A DNA stretch of 40,284 bases from Sedimentisphaerales bacterium (GTDB lineage Bacteria; Planctomycetota; Phycisphaerae; Sedimentisphaerales; Anaerobacaceae): positions 1-40,284 of the forward strand of contig JAFGCD010000135.1 in assembly GCA_016932835.1 (NCBI GenBank), written 5' to 3'. The position numbers and the translations under genes are program-made. Shown here in pieces: positions 1-8,016 of the stretch; positions within the stretch are counted from its first letter, which is position 1; each line of letters starts with the position of its first letter. The notes beneath the pieces were generated by a model. The model searched no databases. It was not told the DNA's origin and saw only the letters and a list, made by a program, of their open reading frames with translations.

Positions 1-522
1 GGCTATCTCGTCGATGATATGCACCTTGCCCACTATCAGGCGAACCTGCGCGTTTTCATAGTCTTCGCCGCTGTTGTTGCTCACGACAACATAACCCTGC
101 AGGCGCATCGCCTTTTCGTCCTCGTCCAGCGTTCCCATATAGAACGCCCGCCACGTCAGCCCGCTGGTCAGGTACGTAATCTCGACAGGCAGCCTGCCGC
201 TGAGATCGCTGTCGATATTCCACAGCCCTAAGTTCTGAACCCTCGGCGGATAGATAAGCTCGGTTATCTCGATCTTATCGACATCGGCTTTGGGCAGCAT
301 CTCCAGGCTCGTCGGGTCGATAAGCGTATTGGCCCAGGAGAACTGCAGCTTGTTTACTCCCTCTTTAACCGTCAGGGCCCTGCTTTCCCTGGCAAGTGTC
401 AGGTCCGCAGAATTGTATATCGTAAGCTGCACGGTATCGCGCGTCGGCAGCGTGACAAGGTCAACCTTGGCTTGTGCAGCCGCTGCCGCTGTTAGGATTA
501 TCATCAATACGATTCGTTTCAT
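1..522 (-). CDS. DUF4139-like exported protein, 3' end missing (runs off window)
   Basis: Only the first 174 codons are in the window. The ATG is at 522-520 and the frame stays open to base 1. The N-terminus (MKRIVLMIILTAAAAAQA) is a typical signal peptide, so the product is probably secreted or periplasmic. What follows is closely similar, by eye more than half identical, to the periplasmic part of the preceding gene's anti-sigma protein. Shared blocks include QLTIYNSADLTL, WANTLIDPTSL, TSGLxWRAFYMGTL and YENAQxRLIVGKVH. The last block resembles DUF4139 (mucoidy-inhibitor-like) proteins, but I assign that family only tentatively. The gene starts 23 bases after the anti-sigma stop and is surely in the same operon (sigma, anti-sigma, this gene). 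It looks like a tandem duplicate of the sensor domain without zinc finger or membrane anchor. Biochemical role unknown. Confidence 0.8.
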   Translation of the reverse strand, partial: MKRIVLMIILTAAAAAQAKVDLVTLPTRDTVQLTIYNSADLTLARESRALTVKEGVNKLQFSWANTLIDPTSLEMLPKADVDKIEITELIYPPRVQNLGLWNIDSDLSGRLPVEITYLTSGLTWRAFYMGTLDEDEKAMRLQGYVVVSNNSGEDYENAQVRLIVGKVHIIDEIA

Positions 523-545
523 ATCTTCTGTCCGCCTTTCGCAGT

Positions 546-2369
546 CTATTGCCGCCAGTCTTCAGTTCTTGCGCCGTGGAAAGTTGTAACCTTATATTCC
601 AATGTTCGCTTTGTCTGCGGATCGAGCTTCAACTCGACCCGTGCACGCGTCGCATCGTGTTTCTCCCAGCCCGCATCGGCCCCGGCCGAATCCAGCTTCC
701 AGTACGGCGTGCCGAAGCTTCTCGTAATTTCGATATCCACGCCCAGATTTCGCGTATTGGCAATCCCTATCTTCCAGGTGCGTATCTCGTCCCAGCCGGC
801 GATATTGCTGTCGCCGTCGAAACGGTAATTGGCCGTCGCAAAATCCACCAGCACAGGCTCGACCTTAACCAGCCTGGCGGCCCCCAGATTCAACTCGACC
901 TCTTCATTGACGGGAATGTATTTGACGTTCGTCCAGCCGACATAGGATAGCTCCCCGCCTTCATCCGTCTGGGCGAATATCCTGAAAGTTCCGTCCGGTA
1001 GAGGCGTATCGCCCAGATTGTGGTCTTCGTCGTTGGAAAACTTCACAAATCGTATCGTCGCCGTTCCCCAACGATCCTCGTCGTACTTGTAAAGGTTTTC
1101 GACCTCGATATCCTCGGCCTCCATCGACTGCAGCCGCTTTCCCCATTTATCCGGGATTGTCTCGGTCCCCTCTATCGTATAGAGGAAGTACTCGCTCAGG
1201 CCCTCCTTCTTGATCTCCTTGGGCCCATCGCCTCCAAGATCGGCGAGGTCGAACCATGCCAATGCAGACACGTCATGCCTCCCCCAAGCATCTGAGTACC
1301 CATTGAGCGTCGCCAGTCTATCGCCCGGCTGGTCTGCAATATGGGCCCGCTTTTCTTTCAATGTCTGGACGGGGCTGTCATACGCATACTGCCTCCTCGC
1401 AAGCTGGGCTATCTGCTCTAACAGGTGCACCTTGCCCACAATCAGCCGAGTTTGGGCGTTTTCGTACTCTTCACCGCTGCCGTTGTCGATTCGGACGTAA
1501 CTCTTAAGACTCATCGTCTTTTCGTCCTGCGAGAGAGTGCCCATGTAAAACGCCCGCCAACTCAGGCCGCTGGTGAAATACGTAATCTCGAACGGCACCT
1601 GGCCGCTGACCTCCGAACGGATTAGCCAGCGGCCAAGCTCCCGCAGCCTCGCTGGGAACACCAGCTGTTGGATATCGATCTTGTCGTTATGCTCCTGCGG
1701 CTCGATGCTCAGGCTCGTCGGGTCGATAAGCGTATTGGCCCACATGAACTGCAGCCAGTTCCAGCCCCGTTTGAGAGTCAGGTTGCGCCGCTCGCGAACC
1801 AGCGTCAAATCCGCAGAGTTATAGATTGTCAACTGTACGCCGTCTCGCCTGGGCAGAGTCACCAACTCGATCGCGCTGGCCGGGGCGAAAGGAGCCTTCT
1901 CAGGTATGCCGAGAGCCGATCTGCTCAATACAGCCGTCCCATTGGCCGTGAAGCCCTCCGACTTGGAGCCCGGCTTCAATTGGATACTCTTGACCGATTC
2001 GCTCGTCGGCGCCTTCGCGAATGGTTCGGGAAGCTTTTCCTGCCAAGGCCTTGTGGTCAGCAATACCAGCACGCCGACCACGACTACAGCCGCAGCAGCC
2101 GAGGCCCAGGCGGGAATCTTCCGATAGGCTGCGATCTTGACCGGCCCGGGTTCGGACGCCTGCTCGATTGCACGGGCAATCAGCCCTTCGGAGGCCTTGA
2201 CGTCGTCTCGAAGCATATCAAGGGCAGCGAATTTGCGTTCCAGCCGCTCCAATTCGGCCCGGCAGGATTCGCACTCGCCCAGGTGCTCGCCCGCCAACTC
2301 CATCTCCGCTGCCGAGCCCAGTTTGAACAGGTATTCTATAAGTTCGCGTTCTGTAAGATGACGCTTCAT
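546..2369 (-). CDS. Transmembrane zinc-finger anti-sigma factor with large periplasmic DUF4139-like domain
   Basis: 607 residues. Residues 1-50 hold the zinc-binding anti-sigma motif H-x3-C-x2-C (H29, C33, C36) that in this family binds the partner ECF sigma factor. One membrane helix lies at about 88-105, so the remaining 500 residues should be periplasmic. From about 170 the chain is paralogous to the next gene and tentatively DUF4139-like (YENAQTRLIVGKV). The ATG overlaps the sigma-factor stop by one base (TAATG), implying translational coupling and a working sigma/anti-sigma pair. Most ZAS anti-sigmas have a much smaller extracytoplasmic part, so this one probably senses through a folded adhesin- or enzyme-like domain. 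The ligand is unknown. The stop is followed 23 bases later by the stand-alone paralogue. Confidence 0.85.
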   Translation of the reverse strand: MKRHLTERELIEYLFKLGSAAEMELAGEHLGECESCRAELERLERKFAALDMLRDDVKASEGLIARAIEQASEPGPVKIAAYRKIPAWASAAAAVVVVGVLVLLTTRPWQEKLPEPFAKAPTSESVKSIQLKPGSKSEGFTANGTAVLSRSALGIPEKAPFAPASAIELVTLPRRDGVQLTIYNSADLTLVRERRNLTLKRGWNWLQFMWANTLIDPTSLSIEPQEHNDKIDIQQLVFPARLRELGRWLIRSEVSGQVPFEITYFTSGLSWRAFYMGTLSQDEKTMSLKSYVRIDNGSGEEYENAQTRLIVGKVHLLEQIAQLARRQYAYDSPVQTLKEKRAHIADQPGDRLATLNGYSDAWGRHDVSALAWFDLADLGGDGPKEIKKEGLSEYFLYTIEGTETIPDKWGKRLQSMEAEDIEVENLYKYDEDRWGTATIRFVKFSNDEDHNLGDTPLPDGTFRIFAQTDEGGELSYVGWTNVKYIPVNEEVELNLGAARLVKVEPVLVDFATANYRFDGDSNIAGWDEIRTWKIGIANTRNLGVDIEITRSFGTPYWKLDSAGADAGWEKHDATRARVELKLDPQTKRTLEYKVTTFHGARTEDWRQ

Positions 2370-2956
2370 TATTGTGCGCCTCCGGAAACATCAGGCAGTC
2401 TCTGAGCCAAGGTTCGCAGCGCCCTCGACATCTGGACCTTCACCGTCCCCGTAGAACAACCCAGAACCACAGCAACCTCCGGATAGCTGAGCTGCTGGTA
2501 GTACGCCAGAACCAGCGTCGCCCGCTGTCTCGGAGGCAGTTCCTCGACCGCCTGACGCACCTGCTCCTTCTGTTCGGAGTCGATAGCTGCTTCTGCCGGA
2601 TTCGGACAGTCGGCTGGGGCGACCTCGCCCAATTCGCCGCAGTTGCCGTTGGTGCAGCCGGAGACCTGATTCAGTGAAAAAACCGGCCTGCGCTTTCGCT
2701 TCCGCAGCCCGTCTATGGCAACCCGCGTGGCGATTGTGAAAAGCCAGCTCTTGAATCCCTCGCCCCGAAAGGTATGGCCTTTTTCGTGGACACGCTTGAA
2801 TGTCTCCTGGAAAAAGTCCTCGGCTTGTTCGATATTACCAGTCATTCGTATTAAATACCCCAGAACACTGTCCCCGTAACGGCGTACAAGTTCACTAAAT
2901 GCCGCCTTATCGCCCACTGCATGGGCGTCCAACAAGCTTTTGTCGGTTTCCACCAT
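2369..2956 (-). CDS. ECF-family RNA polymerase sigma factor
   Basis: 195 residues. Sigma region 2 spans about 20-88 with the core-binding helix AEDFFQETFKRV and the -10 recognition helix ending GFKSWLFTIATRVAIDGLRK. Region 4 spans about 135-185 with the helix-turn-helix LSYPEVAVVLGCSTGTVKVQMSRAL. Regions 1 and 3 are absent, as expected for ECF sigmas. A linker of about 45 residues contains two cysteines (CTNGNC). The gene is translationally coupled to the anti-sigma gene through a TAATG overlap. It is probably the first gene of a three-gene operon. The upstream 250 bases hold an imperfect palindrome (3011-3021) but no promoter I would defend. The Shine-Dalgarno sequence is weak. Confidence 0.92.
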   Translation of the reverse strand: MVETDKSLLDAHAVGDKAAFSELVRRYGDSVLGYLIRMTGNIEQAEDFFQETFKRVHEKGHTFRGEGFKSWLFTIATRVAIDGLRKRKRRPVFSLNQVSGCTNGNCGELGEVAPADCPNPAEAAIDSEQKEQVRQAVEELPPRQRATLVLAYYQQLSYPEVAVVLGCSTGTVKVQMSRALRTLAQRLPDVSGGAQ

Positions 2957-3102
2957 TGAGGCTGCCGTGCTCCAACTACACTGCTTAATAGACGCTTACG
3001 CGTTTACACCGGTTGACAACCAATCCTGCAAATTCCAGAGCCTTTTACAATTCCATCCGACGCATCTGCTCGCCTCTATTCGAGGCCGCCGTTGTCGGAT
3101 AC

Positions 3103-3127
3103 TTGTTTAGACACCAATCCTAAACAA
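3103..3127. other. AT-rich inverted repeat between operons
   Basis: Perfect 8-base arms TTGTTTAG and CTAAACAA separated by nine bases. It lies 80-100 bases beyond the stop of the Gfo/Idh/MocA gene and about 150 bases before the ECF sigma start on the minus strand. There is no T-tract, so it could be a weak terminator, a processing stop or a protein-binding site. The nine bases ACCAATCCT in and next to its loop (3113-3121) recur at 3019-3027. Confidence 0.4.
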
Positions 3128-3205
3128 TCAGTTGACTTGTGGAACGTAAATTCAGTGTAAAAGGCCAAGCCCTTCTCACCCCCGCCCCCGCATTCTGCCG
3201 CTCTG

Positions 3206-4540
3206 TCAAACCTGCTCAGGTATCTCGTACTTGCTGCGGTACGACCGTTTGACCAGCTTATTTGCCTCGTCGCTATCGATAAACCGCTCTTTTTCAGGGT
3301 TGAATCGCAACTTCTCATTCCCGACGCGGTGTGCGATATTGCCCAGGTGCACCAGAGCGCAGCTTTCGTGCAGGATGCCGACGTCGGCATTGGGGCGTTT
3401 CCGCGTCTTAATGCAGTCGAGAAAGTCCTTCTGGTGATCATAGTCCGGCACTCGCCCGTACATCTGTTCGACGACCTTGCCCCCCGACGTCGTAACCTGC
3501 CACCCGCCCCCGTGTCTGCCTATAGTCATCATCAAATCCGAACCGTAAAGCTCGATTCGCGTGGCGTTCTGCGTCCAGTACGGAAATTCGTCGTTGCGGC
3601 GAATCGTACCTGTCGTCTTGCGCATATATTTCGGATAGCCGGAAAGCTCGAAAGTCATTACGAAATCGTCGAAATCGAAGGCAACGATCTGCAAATCGGG
3701 CACTTCCGAGTCGTCGCCCTTGTACGCAACTCGCCCGCCCGAACAGGAAACCGCCCTGGGCATACCCGGATCGCCCATAAGCATCATGGCCAAATCGAGT
3801 TGATGAATCCCGTCGTTGGCCATATCGCCGCCGCTGAAATCCCAATAGTTGTGCCACCCGCCGCCAAAAATGGCCTGGTGATAGGGCCTCGCCGGCGCCG
3901 CCCCAAGCCAGGTGTCCCAGTCGAACCCGTCGGGCTCGGTGCCCACATCCCCGAGATGAAATGCCCCGCCGGGCTTGAGGTTATAGACCTTGACCAGGGG
4001 AATCTTGCCCAATTTTCCGCTCTTGATGTACTCGACGGCGGCCTTATTATACGGCGCGCTGCGGTTCTGCGTCCCGACCTGTAGAATCCGCTTATACTTC
4101 CTCGCCGCCTCGACCATCTTACGGCCTTCCCAGATATTGTGTGCGTGGGGCTTTTCGACATAAACATCCTTACCGGCCTGGCAGGCAAGAATGCTCGCAG
4201 GACCATGCCAATGGTCCGGCAGGCCTATCACAACCGCATCCACATCATTCGAATCAAGCACCTCGCCCATTCTCTTGGTCGTTTTCGGTTTACGACCCTG
4301 CGCCTGATCTATCTCATCGGCCGTAGAGCGCAGCCGACCCTCGTGCAAGTCGCAAAGGCAGGCAATCTCAGCGCCATTTTCTATGAGCCCGCGCGCGACT
4401 ATCCTGCCGCGCCCGCCGCACCCGATTAGTGCAATACGAACCCGCTCGTTCGCCCCCAGGACCCCGCCGCAAGCCAAAGAAAGCCCCGCCGCGCCGACAA
4501 CCGACCTGCCCAAAAATTCTCGCCTGTTCATACGTCTCAT
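3206..4540 (-). CDS. Tat-exported Gfo/Idh/MocA family oxidoreductase
   Basis: 444 residues. The ATG at 4540 has a GAGGG eight bases upstream; an in-frame TTG at 4561 has no such support, and a second ATG lies at 4531. The N-terminus has a twin-arginine motif (NRREFLG) and a hydrophobic stretch to about residue 29, typical of the planctomycete exported members. A Rossmann dinucleotide site follows (ALIGCGGRGR, about 37-46). The family's EKP motif is at 129-131 (VYVEKP). The C-terminal half is the beta-sheet substrate domain. Relatives oxidise or reduce sugars, inositols or sugar acids with tightly bound NAD(P). The substrate cannot be read here. The gene ends a minus-strand run with an isochorismatase-ThuA fusion, a GH28-like lipoprotein and a sugar-type SDR, so a role in sugar or uronate turnover is likely. 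Confidence 0.93.
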   Translation of the reverse strand: MRRMNRREFLGRSVVGAAGLSLACGGVLGANERVRIALIGCGGRGRIVARGLIENGAEIACLCDLHEGRLRSTADEIDQAQGRKPKTTKRMGEVLDSNDVDAVVIGLPDHWHGPASILACQAGKDVYVEKPHAHNIWEGRKMVEAARKYKRILQVGTQNRSAPYNKAAVEYIKSGKLGKIPLVKVYNLKPGGAFHLGDVGTEPDGFDWDTWLGAAPARPYHQAIFGGGWHNYWDFSGGDMANDGIHQLDLAMMLMGDPGMPRAVSCSGGRVAYKGDDSEVPDLQIVAFDFDDFVMTFELSGYPKYMRKTTGTIRRNDEFPYWTQNATRIELYGSDLMMTIGRHGGGWQVTTSGGKVVEQMYGRVPDYDHQKDFLDCIKTRKRPNADVGILHESCALVHLGNIAHRVGNEKLRFNPEKERFIDSDEANKLVKRSYRSKYEIPEQV

Positions 4541-4618
4541 ATCGATAACCCTCGTAAACAAAAAGCAACCGTAAATCCGACAACCTTCAAACTCGTATTG
4601 ACTCCCGCTTAGCCCGCA

Positions 4619-6211
4619 TCACTTGTCCTTCGGCAAAGGCTTGTCCATCGCCCAGAATACGGCATTGACAAGCATCTTGCGAAACTGCTGGTTCTTGAAA
4701 TCCTCCGCACTTCCTAAAGACGAATAGAACACGCGAGACTTCCCATACTTGTTCGTCCATGCAATCGGCTCAGGCGTCTTGTCGCTGATCGACCCGACCA
4801 GCAATACCTCGGTCGATTTTGCCAAGGGCCTCACCTCATAAAGCGAAGCGGTGCTCGTAAACGGAGTCTGGACGCCGGTCAGTATCGCATGGCCGCTGAC
4901 CCCGCTCGCCGCCGTCACCGTGGCAATCGGCCCGCTGCCGTAATGCCCGTGGTAATTTCCGCCGAGCACCTCCGAGTCGAACTTAGGCCATTCGATATGA
5001 CCCTTCGGCCCTTCACCCCTGGCGTCGAATGCATGACTGGCCGTGCGAAGTCCGATCAGCCCCTTGCCGCGGGCCAGGTAGTCTTTGAGATATTTCATCT
5101 GCTCCGCGGGGAAAACGCGCCTGCGAACGAAGATAACCGCAAGATCCGCATCCGCCAAAGCCTCCATACCCGAAATCCAGTGCCGCTCAGCGCTCTCGGC
5201 CAACGGACTGCCCTGCACAACCTCGCAGCACAGCCCGTACTTCATCTCCAACTCGTGCGAAAATGCCGGCAGCGATTCGACCGCCCCGTATTCCTTCTCC
5301 GCGGAAATAAATACAACCCGCCCGCGTTTGTCTGCCTTGAAGGTGAACGCGCCCCTGCCCGTCAAAGCTGTCGATGTAATCGTCGGGCAAACAAACTTCT
5401 CGATGTGCTCGACTATCAAATCCGTCCCGGTGAAGTGATTGACAAACGGGCGCTTCCGAGAGTTGTACATCGTATCCGTCAGGTCGCGAGCCAGGACAAC
5501 ATTCTTGCCGTACCTGGCAAGATTCCGCAGACCGAACGGCCGACCCAATACGCACATGTTCGTATGTACGCCCATGAGAATGACGTTTTTAATACCGCGA
5601 TCTTCGAGCAGACTCCATATCTCGGCCCCCGAATCGCTGACGGCGTCCTCGTTGTGAATCTCGATCGTATCAATCTGGCTCGTCCACGCCGACCGCTGCG
5701 CGCACTGCTCCCGGCAGTCGCACCCGCCGTCGCTCTGGTCTATCGGATACTCGAACTTCTGCTCGAAATCGCTTTTCAGCGTGCACCAGTTGCCGATATC
5801 AGCAGGCAGGTTCGCCGCCTTGCGTACCTCGGCCGCGCGCTTGCGCGCCGGATGACCTGCGTAATGCTTCATCGTATCGCTCGGCGCGTGGATAATAAAA
5901 ACGCCTTTGCCGCGCGCCTTGCACGCCGCCTCGTTGATTCGCACCGCAAGCTCGCCCACCCGCGCCGTCGCACCTTTGCACCAGTGCTCGTTCCACATAT
6001 CGCAGATAATTATAGCCGTCTCAGAAGCCTTCCACTCGGCCTTGCGCTGAACCACGCCGAAGGCGCCGCTTCCCGGACGAATCTCCGCCCTGGTTCGCAG
6101 GCAAACATCTATCTTCTCTCCCGAAGCGCCCCCGCCCGAATACACGCTGCCCGCCGCAACCGCGGCAATCAATAGAATCGCCCCCACTATTCTCGCCTTG
6201 AAAATCTGCAT
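4619..6211 (-). CDS. Exported isochorismatase-like hydrolase fused to a ThuA-like domain
   Basis: 530 residues from the ATG at 6211, which has AAGGA nine bases upstream; an in-frame TTG at 6220 touches that Shine-Dalgarno sequence and is unlikely. Residues 1-25 form a signal peptide. An isochorismatase-like cysteine-hydrolase fold covers about 62-275, with the family Asp (D71 in IIICDMW) and nucleophile Cys (C220 in HTNMCV). The conserved Lys is not evident where I would expect it, and a cysteine-rich insert (CDCREQC, 164-170) is present. A ThuA/glutamine-amidotransferase-like domain covers about 297-525 (GLRTASHAF, GGNYHGHYG, PIAWTNKYGKSRVFYSSLG). ThuA domains are linked to disaccharide use in rhizobia and are common in planctomycete sugar loci. 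The start lies 65 bases after the GH28-like stop, so the gene is probably co-transcribed with it. Substrate unknown. Confidence 0.85.
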   Translation of the reverse strand: MQIFKARIVGAILLIAAVAAGSVYSGGGASGEKIDVCLRTRAEIRPGSGAFGVVQRKAEWKASETAIIICDMWNEHWCKGATARVGELAVRINEAACKARGKGVFIIHAPSDTMKHYAGHPARKRAAEVRKAANLPADIGNWCTLKSDFEQKFEYPIDQSDGGCDCREQCAQRSAWTSQIDTIEIHNEDAVSDSGAEIWSLLEDRGIKNVILMGVHTNMCVLGRPFGLRNLARYGKNVVLARDLTDTMYNSRKRPFVNHFTGTDLIVEHIEKFVCPTITSTALTGRGAFTFKADKRGRVVFISAEKEYGAVESLPAFSHELEMKYGLCCEVVQGSPLAESAERHWISGMEALADADLAVIFVRRRVFPAEQMKYLKDYLARGKGLIGLRTASHAFDARGEGPKGHIEWPKFDSEVLGGNYHGHYGSGPIATVTAASGVSGHAILTGVQTPFTSTASLYEVRPLAKSTEVLLVGSISDKTPEPIAWTNKYGKSRVFYSSLGSAEDFKNQQFRKMLVNAVFWAMDKPLPKDK

Positions 6212-6276
6212 GGCAATCAATCCTTCAACAATGCTCTATGGAGTTCCAACGTAGCCGCAGCGCCTGCCCTCCTGTG

Positions 6277-7962
6277 TCACTCCTCGGCCTCGTCGCCGAC
6301 CCGGACTCTGAGCATGTGCGACCCTCGCAGCTTGCCGTCGTCCGCTGTCAGTCGCAGCATATATATCCCCGGCTTCGAGAAACTCGCCTCGGTCTTCGCC
6401 GCCCGGCTGTCACTGAATTTCACGTTCTCTTTCTCGCCTTTTACGACCGACCATTCGTATTTCAGGCTCGTCGCCGGGCCGTCGTCCGCAACGACACCAT
6501 GCAATACGACCGCTTTGCCGCTGTCCGGATCGATGACACGGTCGGCCCCGGCATATACGTCGGGCGGCAAATCTGCGGCGTTGGAATCCGGAACCTCGCC
6601 CGCCCGGCAGACACCCTGCACCACTACATCTCGAGCATGGGCAATCTTCCTGCCGGTGTCGCCTTTTCCGATAGTAACATTCCTGACCACTATATTCTCG
6701 ACGGGCATGTCCGCCCGCCCGGCTATTAGAGCGACCATCTGACAAGAACCAGATGCCTTGATATTTTCACAACGCACATCCCCGAACCGCGCGGCCGCTC
6801 CGGCGCTGTCGCAAACTATACCGAGCATATCCTCCGATATGTCCGCGAACTCCATGTCCCGGCAGCGAATGTGCGAAACCTCTCCGCTGCCTTCGCCGCC
6901 GCTGCCAATCCAAAACCCGCTCAGGATCTGGACCGCCGATTTGCATTTCTCAGCGAAAATATTATAGACGCCGCCGGCGATCTCCGCCCCTATCGCAAAG
7001 GCCCCCTTGGAATCGAATTCACAGTTGTGAATATAAACGTTGCGAGTCGCCCGCGCCATCTCCCGGCCTTCCGGCCCCCACCCCGATTTCAGAGCTACGG
7101 CATGGCCACCGGCTGCGATTCGCACCCCCGAAATATGAACGTTCTCGCACGAATCGACGACAACACCGTCACCCTCGATGTCCTTCGAGTCGATCTCCGC
7201 ATTGCGCAGCGTGACGTTCCTCGAAAAAACCGGGTGAACGCACGACGCAGGAGTGCCGACTATCCTTACTCCTTCAACCAGAACATTCTCGCATCCGAGA
7301 AACTGTATCATGCCGGGCCGAAGGTAGTGACCCTCCCCGAACATCCTGTCAACGCCGGCAACACCTTCGAGGTTCATCCGCCGGACTTCTTTCTCCGCCT
7401 CGACGCCCTTACCCGCCCACCGGCTCCAACTGGCGCTTCCCTGTGCGTCCAGTACGCCGCTGCCGGTTATTGCGACGTTCTTCTTGCGATATGCGTAAAT
7501 CATCGGCGAGTAGTTGTATATCCGCGTCCCCGCAAAGCGAGTAAGCGCCGGCGGCAGGTAATCCTCGAACTTTGTCCCAAAGACAATCTTGGCTCCGTCT
7601 TCAAGGTGCAGGTTCGTGTCGCTCTGGAAGTGAATTGGCCCGTTGACCAGGTACGTCCCCGCAGGGACCACCACCCGCCCGCCCTCGGCGTAGCAGCACG
7701 CCAGAACAGCCTTGTCTATCGCCTCTTTGCAGTCGGTCGCCCCGTCGCCGACGGCGCCGTAATCCTTGATATTGAAATCCTTCTCCGGAAAAACAGGCAG
7801 CTTTATCTCCTTGACGATATCCGCAACCTGCGCCCATGACCCTTCGTACCCACTTGGCGATTCCGCCCCTTTCTTGGAACATCCCACTGCCGCCACAAGC
7901 ATCGCTGCAAGACCAGCCGCAATCAGCCGGCTTCTCGAATCCGTTGCGAATCTATCCTTCAT
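6277..7962 (-). CDS. GH28-like right-handed beta-helix lipoprotein with degenerate catalytic motifs
   Basis: 561 residues; ATG at 7962 with AAGGA ten bases upstream. A lipobox ends at C28 (VAAVGC), so it is predicted to be a lipoprotein. Residues 62-450 form a pectate-lyase/GH28 beta-helix: it opens with FNIKDYGAVGDGATDCKEAI, typical of polygalacturonase-like proteins, and shows repeated rungs such as ENVLVEGVRI and RNVYIHNCEF. About 465-555 is a PKD-like beta-sandwich. In GH28 enzymes the catalytic motifs are NTD, GDD, GHG and RIK. Here the matching places read EGD (D265 kept), GGH (285-287), SKG (318-320) and QIL (345-347). The fold is clear, but normal GH28 hydrolysis is doubtful. It may bind glycans, act by another mechanism or be a lyase. 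Neighbours are sugar oxidoreductases. Confidence 0.87.
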   Translation of the reverse strand: MKDRFATDSRSRLIAAGLAAMLVAAVGCSKKGAESPSGYEGSWAQVADIVKEIKLPVFPEKDFNIKDYGAVGDGATDCKEAIDKAVLACCYAEGGRVVVPAGTYLVNGPIHFQSDTNLHLEDGAKIVFGTKFEDYLPPALTRFAGTRIYNYSPMIYAYRKKNVAITGSGVLDAQGSASWSRWAGKGVEAEKEVRRMNLEGVAGVDRMFGEGHYLRPGMIQFLGCENVLVEGVRIVGTPASCVHPVFSRNVTLRNAEIDSKDIEGDGVVVDSCENVHISGVRIAAGGHAVALKSGWGPEGREMARATRNVYIHNCEFDSKGAFAIGAEIAGGVYNIFAEKCKSAVQILSGFWIGSGGEGSGEVSHIRCRDMEFADISEDMLGIVCDSAGAAARFGDVRCENIKASGSCQMVALIAGRADMPVENIVVRNVTIGKGDTGRKIAHARDVVVQGVCRAGEVPDSNAADLPPDVYAGADRVIDPDSGKAVVLHGVVADDGPATSLKYEWSVVKGEKENVKFSDSRAAKTEASFSKPGIYMLRLTADDGKLRGSHMLRVRVGDEAEE

Positions 7963-8016
7963 AAGACAACAGTCCTTTGCTATCTACTTGTTTATTCCAT
8001 TTTGCGGGCCGCAGGC

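Noticed and set aside
3011..3021. Imperfect palindrome GGTTGACAACC upstream of the first ECF sigma, containing TTGACA on the plus strand
   Set aside because: No plus-strand gene follows and no matching -10 was found; on the minus strand spacing to AT-rich boxes is wrong. Too short to call an operator.
4889..6175. 428-codon plus-strand frame over the isochorismatase-ThuA gene
   Set aside because: Arg/Pro/Leu-rich shadow translation with no motifs; the minus-strand gene is well supported.
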